From positions 81,401 through 145,400 of the IMG/VR virus record IMGVR_UViG_3300044213_000170: a DNA stretch of 64,000 nt, one strand, 5' to 3'. Position 1 is the stretch's first letter. Each line of letters opens with the position of its first letter. The notes beneath the pieces were generated by a model that was not told where the DNA came from, did no database searches, and saw nothing but the letters and a program-made list of their open reading frames with translations. Positions 39,807 to 50,300 of the stretch are shown piece by piece. The stretch is from a virus. A program made the translations under genes and the position numbers.

Positions 39807-40213
39807 AAAAATGCCTTGTCCATTGCCTGGCCTTGGTATGGCCCTGTTTTATATTCGTAAACTACGGTATCATCTTCAAGAATCAAATAAGTATGACCGC
39901 CTTCGAAGGTCATGCTACAATCACCTTGATTAATAATTACTTTTTCAAGTAAGGCTCCGTTGGTGTCAAATAAACTACATTCCACACTGCCTTTTATAAC
40001 TACCCAAGATTCTTGAGCAATGACTTGGGGTCTTGGTGCAGGTTTCCAGATGTGCTGATGTGGTTTAAAAGTTTTTCCTTTTTCCATTCTCAATGTTGCC
40101 AATTGGATAAATTGATCTTCTGGGGCAACTTCGGTCCTGTCACTGATTTCTTCATATCTGTGAACAATGTGTAATAATTTTTGAGGGTCAATTTTACTGT
40201 AAATTTTATACAT
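39803..40213 (-). CDS. Cupin-fold protein of polysaccharide clusters
   Basis: 136 residues from MYKIYSKIDPQKL; an ATG 42 nt upstream lies within the preceding gene and is less likely. The cupin barrel is shown by FKPHQHIWKPAPRPQVIAQE, WVVIKGSVECSLFDTNG and CSMTFEGGHTYLILED. It resembles WbuC/FdtA-type cupins found in O-antigen loci (isomerase or accessory roles). It overlaps the GT4 gene by 8 nt. Confidence 0.75.
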   Translation of the reverse strand: MYKIYSKIDPQKLLHIVHRYEEISDRTEVAPEDQFIQLATLRMEKGKTFKPHQHIWKPAPRPQVIAQESWVVIKGSVECSLFDTNGALLEKVIINQGDCSMTFEGGHTYLILEDDTVVYEYKTGPYQGQAMDKAFL

Positions 40214-41261
40214 GATAAAAATCCATATGTTTAAGTTTTTGTAACCAAGTATCAAATTGTTTATGCACTACTTCGTCACTGAATTTACTCTCTGCCCACT
40301 CTCTGCAAGCACGAGGATTTATATTTTTTATGTTGTTTCCTGCTTCTAGAAAAGTTTTAAAGTCTTTGCATCGATAACCGGTGACACCTTGTTGTACAGT
40401 ATCAACAAATCCGCCCCAATCTGTGGTTATCACTGGCGTCCCCGATAGCATAGCTTCTACTACAATATTCCCAAACGGTTCTATATAATGTGTTGCGGCA
40501 ATCAAACAACTTGCTTTTTTTAACAGTTCTTTTCTTTGTTCAACGTTAACATAACCAACACATTCTACGTGAGCAGGAATGCTTGCATACCCCAAGTCTT
40601 GAAGACTGCCGGGTCCTGCAATTACTAATTTTTTACCTAATTTTTCTGTAATTTGAATTGCCAAATGTATGCCTTTATCTTGGCTTATTCTGCCCAAATA
40701 AACAAAATAATCCTCTTTGTCATCACAGAATTCAAACTCATTCACCGTGAACGCATTAGGAATCACTGCGTCCCACCAACTGGGTTGCAACATTTGTTGG
40801 TAAAGTCCATTGTAGTAATGCATTTGGCTATAACTAGTAAATCCCTTGTATGGTGCAAACACACACTCTAATAGATAACCTATACTAGGTTCCACTATTT
40901 TTAAATCCATGTGCTCTTTTACTGCTGCTTGATGACTTATTCCATAAAAGCAAAGAACCATATCACCGGGTTGTTTAACTTTATGTAATCGATCACTGAC
41001 CCTATTGCAAAACAGTTGAGTATATGCAGGGTGTTCTTTCATCATTGCACCTTCATGAGGTGGCGGTAATTCTTTGTTAGTTATTGCCGAAAAGTGCTCA
41101 CAATCCACTTCGCTACTTTCATGACCGTAATGAATCATATTATAGTCATATTGCTTCATATTTTCAATGAATTTGCTTACTGCGATATTAAATGGCTCCA
41201 TCCTATATTTAGGATTAGTTATGCCGTAAGGGTTTGCTAATATATGTAAAGTCTGTGTCAT
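40206..41261 (-). CDS. Glycosyltransferase family 4-like
   Basis: 351 residues, GT-B fold. The C-terminal half carries YFVYLGRISQDKGIHLAI, KLVIAGPGSL and the EPFGNIVVEAMLSGTPVITT block with the E-X7-E pair that holds the donor nucleotide. The N-terminal acceptor domain is less conserved. It is the first gene of the cassette, with a sigma-70 type promoter whose -10 box ends 8 nt before the ATG. Confidence 0.9.
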   Translation of the reverse strand: MTQTLHILANPYGITNPKYRMEPFNIAVSKFIENMKQYDYNMIHYGHESSEVDCEHFSAITNKELPPPHEGAMMKEHPAYTQLFCNRVSDRLHKVKQPGDMVLCFYGISHQAAVKEHMDLKIVEPSIGYLLECVFAPYKGFTSYSQMHYYNGLYQQMLQPSWWDAVIPNAFTVNEFEFCDDKEDYFVYLGRISQDKGIHLAIQITEKLGKKLVIAGPGSLQDLGYASIPAHVECVGYVNVEQRKELLKKASCLIAATHYIEPFGNIVVEAMLSGTPVITTDWGGFVDTVQQGVTGYRCKDFKTFLEAGNNIKNINPRACREWAESKFSDEVVHKQFDTWLQKLKHMDFYHV

Positions 41262-41269
41262 ACTATTTG

Positions 41270-41298
41270 ATTATAGTACTATTTACTCTATAATTCAA
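41270..41298 (-). promoter_or_regulatory. Sigma-70 promoter of the glycan cassette
   Basis: The minus strand carries TTGAAT (41298-41293), a 17-nt spacer and TATAAT (41275-41270). The start codon at 41261 would be at or next to the transcription start. Confidence 0.68.
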
Positions 41299-41350
41299 TT
41301 GGATTTTTGAATTTCTTGTTACCTATATGTTCGAATTTTTAATCAAAAAA

Positions 41351-41378
41351 AAGTAACGCTACCGAAGTAGCGTTACTT
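41351..41378 (-). terminator. Rho-independent terminator after the collagen-like fibre gene
   Basis: AAGTAACGCTAC and GTAGCGTTACTT form a perfect 12-bp stem with a TTCG tetraloop on the minus strand, followed by TTTTTTT. It lies 39 nt past the stop and insulates the glycan cassette. Confidence 0.92.
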
Positions 41379-41416
41379 AGAGCTTATGTTATGTTAGATA
41401 ACAATCCAACTTTGGA

Positions 41417-44400
41417 TTATAGTCTACCAATAACAACCTCGATGATGCCTGTTGTGCCGTTAAAGTCCTCTAGGGCTTTACCGATTACAGTACCAATCTT
41501 TGGATTAGCTTCAGCACGGGCCATTCCGTTACCAGCTGCAACCATCATATCACCTTTGCGTACTGTGCCTGTTACAAAACATGGTACACGACCGTGTAAT
41601 GCAACATCAGCTACGTACTCTGCATCCAACTCACTGTTCATTAAGTAAGATGGATTTGTAGTGATAACCCCTGCTACAGTTGTTACCATATCTTCAGCCG
41701 CTAATGTAACTTCATTAGTACCTCCGAAGCAAACTACTGTACCTGGTTGATAACGAGCATCTGCTACATAACGCTCTGCCAAGTCAGCGTAACGAGCGTT
41801 AACTGCTGTAACGTTTAATACGTTTGTACTTGGATTATAGTAGAAGCTACTAGCACCGTAAGCAGTTTGGTTAGAACCAGTCGCGCTTACAAATACTGGA
41901 TAGTAGTTTGCGTTTGTAGTTGTTGCTGTTGCGTTGATAATAGTGCTTGGACCTGCTGGACCTTGTGCACCAGTTGCACCTGTTGGACCTTGTGGACCTT
42001 GTGGACCTGTTGGACCTTGTGCACCTGTTGCACCTGTTGCACCTGTTGCACCTGTTGCACCTGTCGGACCTTGTGGACCTTGTGGACCAGTTGAACCTTG
42101 TGCACCTGTTGCACCTGTTGGACCTTGTGGACCTTGTGGACCAGTTGGACCTTGTGCACCTGTTGCACCTGTTGCACCTGTCGGACCTTGTGGACCTTGT
42201 GGACCAGTTGAACCTTGTGCACCTGTTGCACCTGTTGGACCTTGTGGACCTTGTGGACCAGTTGAACCTTGTGCACCTGTTGCACCTGTTGCACCTGTTG
42301 GACCTTGCGGACCTTGTGGACCAGTTGAACCTTGTGCACCTGTTGCACCTGTTGGACCTTGTGGACCTTGTGGACCAGTTGAACCTTGTGCACCTGTTGG
42401 ACCTGTTGCACCTGTTGCACCTGTTGGACCTTGTGGACCTTGTGGACCAGTTGAACCTTGTGCACCAGTTGCACCTGTTGGACCTTGTGGACCTTGTGGA
42501 CCTTGTGGACCAGTTGCACCAGTTGAACCAGTTGCACCAGTTGCACCAGTTAGACCTTGTGGACCTTGTGGACCTTGTGGACCAGTTGAACCTTGTGCAC
42601 CAGTTGCACCTGTTGGACCTTGTGGACCTTGTGGACCTTGTGGACCTGTTGCACCTTGTGCACCTGTTGGACCTGTGCTACCTGTTGCACCCTGTGGACC
42701 TTGTGGACCTTGTGGACCTTGTGGACCTGTTGCACCTGTTGCACCTGTTGGGCCTTGTAGACCTGTTGCGCCAGTTGCACCCTGTGGACCTTGTGGACCT
42801 TGTGGTCCTTGTGGTCCTGTTGCACCAATTGGACCTTGCGGACCTGTACTACCTGTGTTACCAGTTGGACCCTGTGGACCTTGTGGACCTTGTGGACCAG
42901 TTGAACCTTGTGCACCTGTTGGACCTTGTGGACCTTGTGGACCAGTTGAACCTTGTGCACCTTGTGGACCTTGTGGACCTTGTGGACCTGTGCTACCAGT
43001 TGCACCTGTAGGACCTTGTGGACCTTGTGGACCAGTTGAACCTTGTGCACCTGTTGCACCTGTTGCACCTGTTGGACCTTGTGGACCTTGTGGACCAGTT
43101 GAACCTTGTGCACCTGTTGCACCTGTTGGACCTTGTGGTCCTTGTGGACCTTGTGGACCTGTGCTACCTGTTGCACCTTGTGCACCTGTTGGACCTTGTG
43201 GACCTTGTGGACCAGTTGAACCTTGTGCACCTGTTGGACCTTGTGGACCTGTACTACCTGTTGGACCTTGTGGTCCTTGTGGACCTTGTGGACCTGTGCT
43301 ACCTGTTGCACCTTGTGCACCTGTTGGACCTTGTGGACCTTGTGGACCAGTTGCACCTGTATTACCAGTTATACCCTGTGGGCCTTGTGGACCTTGTGGA
43401 CCTTGTGGACCTTGTGGACCAGTTGAACCTGTATTACCAGTTATACCCTGTGGGCCCTGTGGACCTTGTGGACCTTGTGGACCTTGTGGACCTGTTGCAC
43501 CTTGTGCACCTGTTGGACCTTGTGGACCTGTTGCGCCAGTTGGACCTTGTGGACCTTGTGGACCTTGTGGACCAGTTGAACCTTGTGCACCTGTTGGACC
43601 TTGTGGACCTTGCGGACCAGTTGAACCTGTATTACCAGTTATACCCTGTGGGCCTTGTGGACCTTGTGGACCTTGTGGACCTTGTGGACCAGTTGCACCT
43701 GTATTACCAGTTATACCCTGTGGGCCCTGTGGACCTTGTGGACCTTGTGGACCTTGTGGACCTGTTGCACCTTGTGCACCTGTTGGACCTTGTGGACCTG
43801 TTGCGCCAGTTGGACCTTGTGGACCTTGTGGACCTTGTGGACCTGTTGCACCTTGTGCACCTGTTGGACCTTGTGGACCTGTTGCGCCAGTTGGACCTTG
43901 TGGACCTTGTGGACCTTGTGGACCAGTTGAACCTTGTGCACCTGTTGGACCTTGTGGACCTTGCGGACCAGTTGAACCTTGTGGACCTTGTGGACCTTGT
44001 GGACCAGTTGAACCTTGTGCACCTGTTGGACCTTGTGGTCCTTGTGGACCTTGTGGACCAGTTGAACCTTGTGCACCTGTTGGACCTTGTGGACCTTGTG
44101 GACCTTGTGGACCTGTGCTACCTGTTGCACCTTGTGCACCTGTTGGACCTTGTGGACCTTGTGGACCAGTTGAACCTTGTGCACCAGTTGCACCTGTTGG
44201 ACCTTGTGGACCTTGTGGACCAGTTGAACCTTGTGCACCTGTTGGACCTTGTGGACCTTGTGGACCAGTTGAACCTTGTGCACCTGTTGGACCTTGTGGG
44301 CCAGTTGAACCTTGTGCACCTGTTGGACCTTGTGGACCTTGTGGACCTGTTGCGCCAGTTGGACCTTGTGGACCTTGTGGACCAGTTGCACCTGTATTAC

Positions 44401-46780
44401 CAGTTACACCCTGTGGACCTTGTGGACCTTGTGGACCTTGTGGACCTGTTGCACCTTGTGCACCAATTGGGCCTTGTGGACCTTGTGGACCAGTTGCACC
44501 TTGTGCACCAATTGGGCCTTGTGGACCAGTTGCACCTTGTGCACCTGTTGGACCTTGTGGACCAGTTGCACCTGTTGGGCCCTGTGGACCTTGCGGACCT
44601 GTCGAGCCTTGTGCACCAGTTGCACCAGTTGCACCTTGTGCACCTGTTGGGCCTTGTGGACCTTGTGGACCTGTATTACCCTGTGGGCCAGTTGGACCTT
44701 GTGGACCAACAACACCTTGTGGACCTTGTGGACCTTGTGGACCTGTATTACCCTGTGGGCCAGTTGGACCTTGTGGACCAACAACACCTTGTGGGCCCTG
44801 TGGACCTTGTGGACCTGTGTTACCAATCGGGCCTTGTGCGCCTTGTGCGCCTGTGTTACCCTGTGGGCCCTGTGGGCCTTGTGGACCTGTGTTACCAATT
44901 GGACCTTGCGGACCAGTAGCACCTGTTGGACCTTGCGGACCAGTAGCACCTGTCACACCCTGTGGACCTTGTGGACCTTGTGGACCTTGTGGACCAATTG
45001 CTTGGATTTGACTATATGTTGCACCGTCATTGGTAAATTCCCAATGCTTTGCAGATTCATTCCAACGTAATTGTACCGCAGCATCGTCGCCGCGCATTAC
45101 TCGGATGCCTGCGTTCATTGTTGGGGTACCTGTAGTGAAATCGCTGTTCAAATCAACAATATTATCTGCGACACTTAATGTAGTAGAATGAACTGTAGTT
45201 GTTGTACCGTTAACAGTTACGTTACCACTGATAACCAAATCGTCATTAACAACAACACGACCTGAACCAGGTGCAGTTAATGTTAAGTCAATATTTGCAC
45301 TACTTGTAAGCTGATTGGTATGAATTCCTGTACTAAATGTAATAGGATTGCCATCGGTTGATGTGAAATTTTGACCACCTTCTAACTGCAATGTACCTGC
45401 AATTTGAACCGTTGTGCCGGTTGATCCTAACTGTAATACGCCTGTTCCCGATGTAGAAATACGTATATTTTGGTCAAGATCGGCAGTAAAGTTCATTGTC
45501 GAATCTGTACTATGAAGAACTTCAACTCCATTAACATATAAAGAACCGGGACCCACATATACATCTTTCCACTGATGTGATAAGCTACCTAAGCTGTAAG
45601 TAACGTTTGCACTTGGTATAATGTTACCATCAAAGTTTGACATATATACTTTCGTTGCACCGTTTGCCCCAGCATTAACAGTATTAATTGCGGCTGCTAA
45701 ACTGCTTTCAGCAGCTTCAGCACGACTTGTTTCTGCAACAATATTAGTTGCATTTGTTGCAATCGAGCTTGCTAAACTACTTTCTGCACGTTCAGCACGT
45801 GTAACTTCTGTGGAAACTGCAGCACCTAAACTACTTTCAGCAGCTTGTGCACGACTTGTTTCTACTGCTACATCAGCGGTAATAGCTGTACTTAAATTGC
45901 TTTCAGCGGCTTGTGCACGGCTTGTTTCTACTGCTACTGCGGCAGTAATAGCACCTGCTAAACTACTTTCAGCAGCTTGTGCACGACTTGTTTCTACTGC
46001 TACATCAGCGGTAATAGCTGTACTTAAATTGCTTTCAGCGGCTTGTGCACGGCTTGTTTCTACTGCTACTGCGGCAGTAATAGCACCTGCTAAACTGCTT
46101 TCAGCGGCGTGTGCACGACTTGTTTCTACTGCTACATCAGCCGTGATAGCTGTACCTAAACTACTTTCAGCGGCTTGTGCACGACTTGCCTCTACTGCCA
46201 CTGCGGCAGTAATAGCACCTGCTAAACTGCTTTCAGCTGCTTCGGCGCGACTTGTTTCCGCTAAAACATCAGCACTGAATGCAAGACTGTTATTATTAAC
46301 AGTTAATGTGCCAGATGCATCGCGTAATGTAAGTGTACCAATACCAACGCTGGAAGCCGCATTAATGGCAGGTGCAAAAACCGAAGTAACTGCAAAGAAA
46401 ATTGCAGTACCTGTAGTTGCTTGTGTTAATTCGATCTTTGCTGTATTGTTGTCAACTATTACAATGTTTGCAACCAATAAGTTATGATGTGAATCATAAA
46501 CAAAATATGCAAAGTTTGTAGTGTCGAAATTATGTGTAACGGTCCATTCTGTACTTGCTGTACCCTGGGTATGGACATAAGCAGTTTGCTTACTTCCAAT
46601 TGGAACCCAAGTAAAAGTACCTGATCCGCTCACCAATTCGGCCCACAAGTATAGTTGCCCTTCTTTCAGCACCATTGTATATGGTGCGGGATCCGCAGGA
46701 AAGCCTGAAGCGTTAACTTCGAATACGATGTTACCGTTCATTGCTAAGTCTGACAGAACTCTAACTTGTTCGTTAGCCAT
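41417..46780 (-). CDS. Collagen-like tail fibre protein
   Basis: 1787 residues. An N-terminal beta-type domain (1-160) is followed by Ala-rich coiled-coil repeats of 18 residues (about 165-390, units like [14 protein letters not shown]), a second beta region (400-590, including [20 protein letters not shown]), then an uninterrupted Gly-X-Y tract of about 1000 residues (594-1612) dominated by [12 protein letters not shown] and GST triplets. The C-terminal ~170 residues form a globular end ([53 protein letters not shown]) that is nearly repeated in the second collagen-like gene at the window edge. It is expected to trimerise into a long triple-helical fibre. Ribosome site AGGAG. Confidence 0.9.
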   Translation of the reverse strand: MANEQVRVLSDLAMNGNIVFEVNASGFPADPAPYTMVLKEGQLYLWAELVSGSGTFTWVPIGSKQTAYVHTQGTASTEWTVTHNFDTTNFAYFVYDSHHNLLVANIVIVDNNTAKIELTQATTGTAIFFAVTSVFAPAINAASSVGIGTLTLRDASGTLTVNNNSLAFSADVLAETSRAEAAESSLAGAITAAVAVEASRAQAAESSLGTAITADVAVETSRAHAAESSLAGAITAAVAVETSRAQAAESNLSTAITADVAVETSRAQAAESSLAGAITAAVAVETSRAQAAESNLSTAITADVAVETSRAQAAESSLGAAVSTEVTRAERAESSLASSIATNATNIVAETSRAEAAESSLAAAINTVNAGANGATKVYMSNFDGNIIPSANVTYSLGSLSHQWKDVYVGPGSLYVNGVEVLHSTDSTMNFTADLDQNIRISTSGTGVLQLGSTGTTVQIAGTLQLEGGQNFTSTDGNPITFSTGIHTNQLTSSANIDLTLTAPGSGRVVVNDDLVISGNVTVNGTTTTVHSTTLSVADNIVDLNSDFTTGTPTMNAGIRVMRGDDAAVQLRWNESAKHWEFTNDGATYSQIQAIGPQGPQGPQGPQGVTGATGPQGPTGATGPQGPIGNTGPQGPQGPQGNTGAQGAQGPIGNTGPQGPQGPQGVVGPQGPTGPQGNTGPQGPQGPQGVVGPQGPTGPQGNTGPQGPQGPTGAQGATGATGAQGSTGPQGPQGPTGATGPQGPTGAQGATGPQGPIGAQGATGPQGPQGPIGAQGATGPQGPQGPQGPQGVTGNTGATGPQGPQGPTGATGPQGPQGPTGAQGSTGPQGPTGAQGSTGPQGPQGPTGAQGSTGPQGPQGPTGATGAQGSTGPQGPQGPTGAQGATGSTGPQGPQGPQGPTGAQGSTGPQGPQGPQGPTGAQGSTGPQGPQGPQGSTGPQGPQGPTGAQGSTGPQGPQGPQGPTGATGPQGPTGAQGATGPQGPQGPQGPTGATGPQGPTGAQGATGPQGPQGPQGPQGPQGITGNTGATGPQGPQGPQGPQGPQGITGNTGSTGPQGPQGPTGAQGSTGPQGPQGPQGPTGATGPQGPTGAQGATGPQGPQGPQGPQGPQGITGNTGSTGPQGPQGPQGPQGPQGITGNTGATGPQGPQGPTGAQGATGSTGPQGPQGPQGPTGSTGPQGPTGAQGSTGPQGPQGPTGAQGATGSTGPQGPQGPQGPTGATGAQGSTGPQGPQGPTGATGATGAQGSTGPQGPQGPTGATGSTGPQGPQGPQGAQGSTGPQGPQGPTGAQGSTGPQGPQGPQGPTGNTGSTGPQGPIGATGPQGPQGPQGPQGATGATGLQGPTGATGATGPQGPQGPQGPQGATGSTGPTGAQGATGPQGPQGPQGPTGATGAQGSTGPQGPQGPQGLTGATGATGSTGATGPQGPQGPQGPTGATGAQGSTGPQGPQGPTGATGATGPTGAQGSTGPQGPQGPTGATGAQGSTGPQGPQGPTGATGATGAQGSTGPQGPQGPTGATGAQGSTGPQGPQGPTGATGATGAQGPTGPQGPQGPTGATGAQGSTGPQGPQGPTGATGATGATGATGAQGPTGPQGPQGPTGATGAQGPAGPSTIINATATTTNANYYPVFVSATGSNQTAYGASSFYYNPSTNVLNVTAVNARYADLAERYVADARYQPGTVVCFGGTNEVTLAAEDMVTTVAGVITTNPSYLMNSELDAEYVADVALHGRVPCFVTGTVRKGDMMVAAGNGMARAEANPKIGTVIGKALEDFNGTTGIIEVVIGRL
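41945..45000. repeat. Short-period tandem repeat coding for Gly-X-Y
   Basis: About 3 kb of 9-bp-periodic sequence, on the minus strand mostly GGTCCACAAGG and close variants. The repetition would favour slippage and recombination and makes assembly in this interval uncertain. Confidence 0.9.
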
Positions 46781-46785
46781 TTTTT

Positions 46786-47028
46786 TTATACTCCTAATAA
46801 GTTTTCATTTTGTTCTACGGTATTAAATCTTTCAATAGGATTAGCTCCTGTGAAGATTACATTACCTTCTAACGCTTTGTTAATTAACATCACTAAGTGA
46901 TATTGAAAAGTAATGAACTCTGCTTTTTCAGCGTCGGTCACATCGGTTCTCAATTTGAACTCAGCAATGTTATTCTCAACTTTTTCCAACCAGTAATAAA
47001 TGTGATGATTTACTGTACGAGATGTCAT
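46786..47028 (-). CDS. Small helical protein before the collagen-like fibre gene
   Basis: 80 residues, helical ([39 protein letters not shown]). It overlaps the next small gene by 4 nt and precedes the fibre gene by 5 nt, so it is co-translated with it. Fibre chaperones often sit in this position, but no homology is visible. Confidence 0.6.
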   Translation of the reverse strand: MTSRTVNHHIYYWLEKVENNIAEFKLRTDVTDAEKAEFITFQYHLVMLINKALEGNVIFTGANPIERFNTVEQNENLLGV

Positions 47029-47273
47029 AATATTACCGCCCTTCCTCTTGCCAATAATTCTGCTCTTTCAAATAGCATTTTCATATATGCTAAATTTCTT
47101 TTGAATTCTCTTTTATCATTGATATTATGAAAGTCTGCTGTATCAGCATTATCTTTCAAAACAGCCAAACACACTTCGACCTGCGCCAATGCACTATCAA
47201 AATTACTTAGTCCGTTTATCCAAATGTAAGGTAAATTTTTCATTTCGTTTAGTGTGGGGGATTTCTCCCCCAC
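47025..47273 (-). CDS. Small helical protein after the giant repeat protein
   Basis: 82 residues if started at GTG 47273, 72 if started at ATG 47243 (MKNLPYIWINGL). The later start seems likelier because the GTG lies within a stable hairpin (47253-47273) and only 3 nt from AGGAG. Helical, with LAQVEVCLAVLKDNADTADF and FKRNLAYMKMLFERAELLARG. It forms a pair with the neighbour; both may assist fibre assembly (inference). Confidence 0.55.
   Translation of the reverse strand: MGEKSPTLNEMKNLPYIWINGLSNFDSALAQVEVCLAVLKDNADTADFHNINDKREFKRNLAYMKMLFERAELLARGRAVIL
47253..47273 (-). other. mRNA hairpin with GAAA loop
   Basis: GTGGGGGA and TCCCCCAC pair around GAAA (minus strand). No U-tract follows, so it is more probably a translation-control or mRNA-stability element between the giant repeat gene and the small gene than a terminator. 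Confidence 0.5.
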
Positions 47274-47321
47274 GTTCTCCTTATTTATTTTAAGTTGTTA
47301 ACTTCAGTCATAATCTTCGGA

Positions 47322-50300
47322 TTATAAACCTGCCATACTTACGACGGACACCTTAATATTGCGAGCTTCTGTTAAGAACAATGTTAAGCGGTTAGAAGAA
47401 GTTTCTTCTACGCTTACAATATCGTTTCTCCAAGAACCATCGTCACGCTGTACTAAGATTGTGAACGTCACAAACGTTGCCCCCAAGTTATGGTTGATAA
47501 CGTGTGTTGTAGCAGCAGTTACTGACTGATATGTATAAATTAACGCATCGTAGTCAGAACGGATCTTAGCTTCTGCGGCTGTTGCACGATAAACTTCCGA
47601 ACTCAATGCAGTGCTGCTTGCTAACAAGTTGATTTCGCCTTGTAAGCTAGATTCAGCTGCTTGAGCACGTGAAACTTCACTTGCTAAGTCCGAAGAAACT
47701 ACCCTGATTGCAGAACTTAAACTGCTTTCAGCACCCTGTGCACGTGTTACCTCAACACCTAAGTTGTTTACTACAGAAGTAATGTTGTTCTGTAATGTAT
47801 ACTCAGCTGCTTGAGCACGTGTAACTTCGTTATTAACGTTAGTTTGTACTGTTGCGATACTATTAGCTAAACTTGTTTCAGCTGTAGTTGCACGGTTAAC
47901 TTCAGTTGTTAAATCGCTTGCTACGCCAGCAATATACCCTGCTAAACTGCTTTCGGCACTTTCAGCACGTGTTACTTCAGTGTCTAACTTAGACTGTACT
48001 GTTGCAACACTATTTGCTAAACTGCTTTCTGCTGTTTGAGCACGTGTAACTTCTGCGTTAATTGCGGAAGTATTATTGCTGATTAAACCAGCTAAACTTG
48101 TCTCGGCAGCTTTTGCGCGAGCAACTTCATTGCTGATATTTGTAGCATTTGTACTAATATCATATGTATTTGTTAATACATTTGCAGCAATGCTGTTTTC
48201 AGCGGATGTTGCACGACTTTGTTCAGCAGCAATCGAACTAGATAACGAACTTTCAGCGGCTTGTGCGCGGGCAATTTCGTCTGCCAATAATCTACTCGAA
48301 CCAGTATACAACTCATTGATTGCACTAACGATATTACTGTGAGCAGTTGTATCTAATAATGCTAAATCACCAATCTGAGACTGTAATGTACCTTCAGCTG
48401 TTGTGGCACGTGTTACTTCGTGATCAATGTTATTTTGTAATGTTGCTTCTGCGGCTTCTGCGCGAGTAGCTTCATTATTTACATTGGTCTGAACAGTAGA
48501 AATATCAGCAGCTAAACTTGTTTCTTCGGCTTTAGCACGAACAACCTCAGTTGCTAAATCAGCAGCTACACCGGACATCGAACTTGCTAAACTACTTTCA
48601 GCAGCTTTAGCACGAACAACTTCAGTATTTAAGTTAGTTTGAACTGTTGCAATAGCACCAGCTAAACTACTTTCTGCACGTTCAGCACGTGTTACTTCAG
48701 TATCTAAGTTAGATTGAACTGTTGCAACGCTATTTGCTAAACTGCTTTCTGCTGTTTCGGCACGTGTAACTTCGTTATTAATTGCAGTTGTATTACTTGC
48801 AATTAAACCAGCTAAACTTGTCTCAGCAGCATTTGCGCGGCTTACTTCAGCAGCTACTGTACCAGCGATACTTGCTTCTGCAGTTTGAGCACGTGTTACT
48901 TCTGCACTAATTGCGGCAGCATTTGAGCTATCACCAGCAATACGAGCAGTTGTTTCTGTGCTTAACTCACCAGCTAAACTTGTTTCCTCGGCTTTAGCAC
49001 GAACAACTTCAGTTGCTAAATCAGCAGATACACGGGAAATCGAACTTGCTAAACTGCTTTCAGCAGCTTCTGCACGAACAACTTCAGCACTTACTGTACC
49101 AGCAATACTTGTTTCAGCAGATTCTGCGCGAGCAGTTTCATTACTGATAGCTGTTACATTTAATGCAATAGCAGCAGCCATCGATGCATCGTCAATAGCA
49201 TTTTGTGCTTTCATTGCATAGTAATCTGTGCTTAATGCACTTAAATCACCAGCAATACTTGCTTCTGCGCCAGTTGCACGTGTTACTTCTGCGCTTACGC
49301 TAGATGCAATACTTGCTTCTGCATTCTGAGCACGTGAAACTTCTGCGCTAATTGCAGCAGCATTTGAGCTTTCAGCAGCTTCTGCACGAACAACTTCAGC
49401 ACTTACTGTACCGGCAATACTTGCTTCTGCAGCTTTGGCGCGGCTTACTTCGGCATCAATATTGTTTTGCAATGTTGTTTCCGCAGCTTCTGCACGAGCA
49501 GTTTCATTACTGATAGCTGTGTTAGTTGCAGCAACATTAGCAGAAATTGCTTGTTCAGCAGTTTGAGCACGTGTTACTTCAGCACTTAACTCACCAGCAA
49601 TACTTGTTTCGGCAGCTTTAGCGCGAACAACTTCAGCAGTTACTGTACCAGCAATACTTGCCTCTGCAGCAGTTGCACGATTTACTTCTGCACCAATTGC
49701 AGCAGTATTTGAGCTTTCTGCGGCTTTAGCGCGAACAACTTCAGCAGCTAATGCTGATGCATTTGAGCTGTCACCAGCAATACGAGCGTTAGTTTCTACA
49801 ACTAAATCACCAGCAATGCTTGTTTCAGCAGCTTTAGCACGAACAACTTCAGCACTTAACTCACTGGCAATACTTGTTTCGGCTGCTTTAGCACGAACAA
49901 TTTCAGCGCCTAAGTCACCAGCAATACTTACTTCAGCGGCTGTTGCACGGCTTACTTCAGCAGTTACTGTACCAGCAATACTTACTTCAGCGGCTGTTGC
50001 ACGGCTTACTTCAGCAGTTACTGTACCAGCAATGCTTGCTTCTGCGTGTTGAGCACGTGTTACTTCAGCAGCTAAGGCTGTTGCATTTGAGCTGTCACCA
50101 GCGATACGAGCGTTAGTTTCTACAACTAAATCACCAGCAATGCTTGTTTCAGCAGCTTTAGCACGAACAACTTCAGCACTTAACTCACCGGCAATACTTG
50201 CCTCGGCACCAGTTGCACGTGTTACTTCTGCGCTTACGCTAGATGCAATACTTGCTTCTGCATTTTGAGCACGAGTTGCTTCCGCAGCAGTTGCAGCAGC

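Noticed and set aside
41934-45011. A 1025-codon plus-strand open frame rich in Gly-Pro-Cys and other long frames antisense to the collagen gene
   Set aside because: They mirror the 9-bp periodic repeat of the collagen-like gene on the other strand. They lack ribosome sites and have absurd low-complexity composition.
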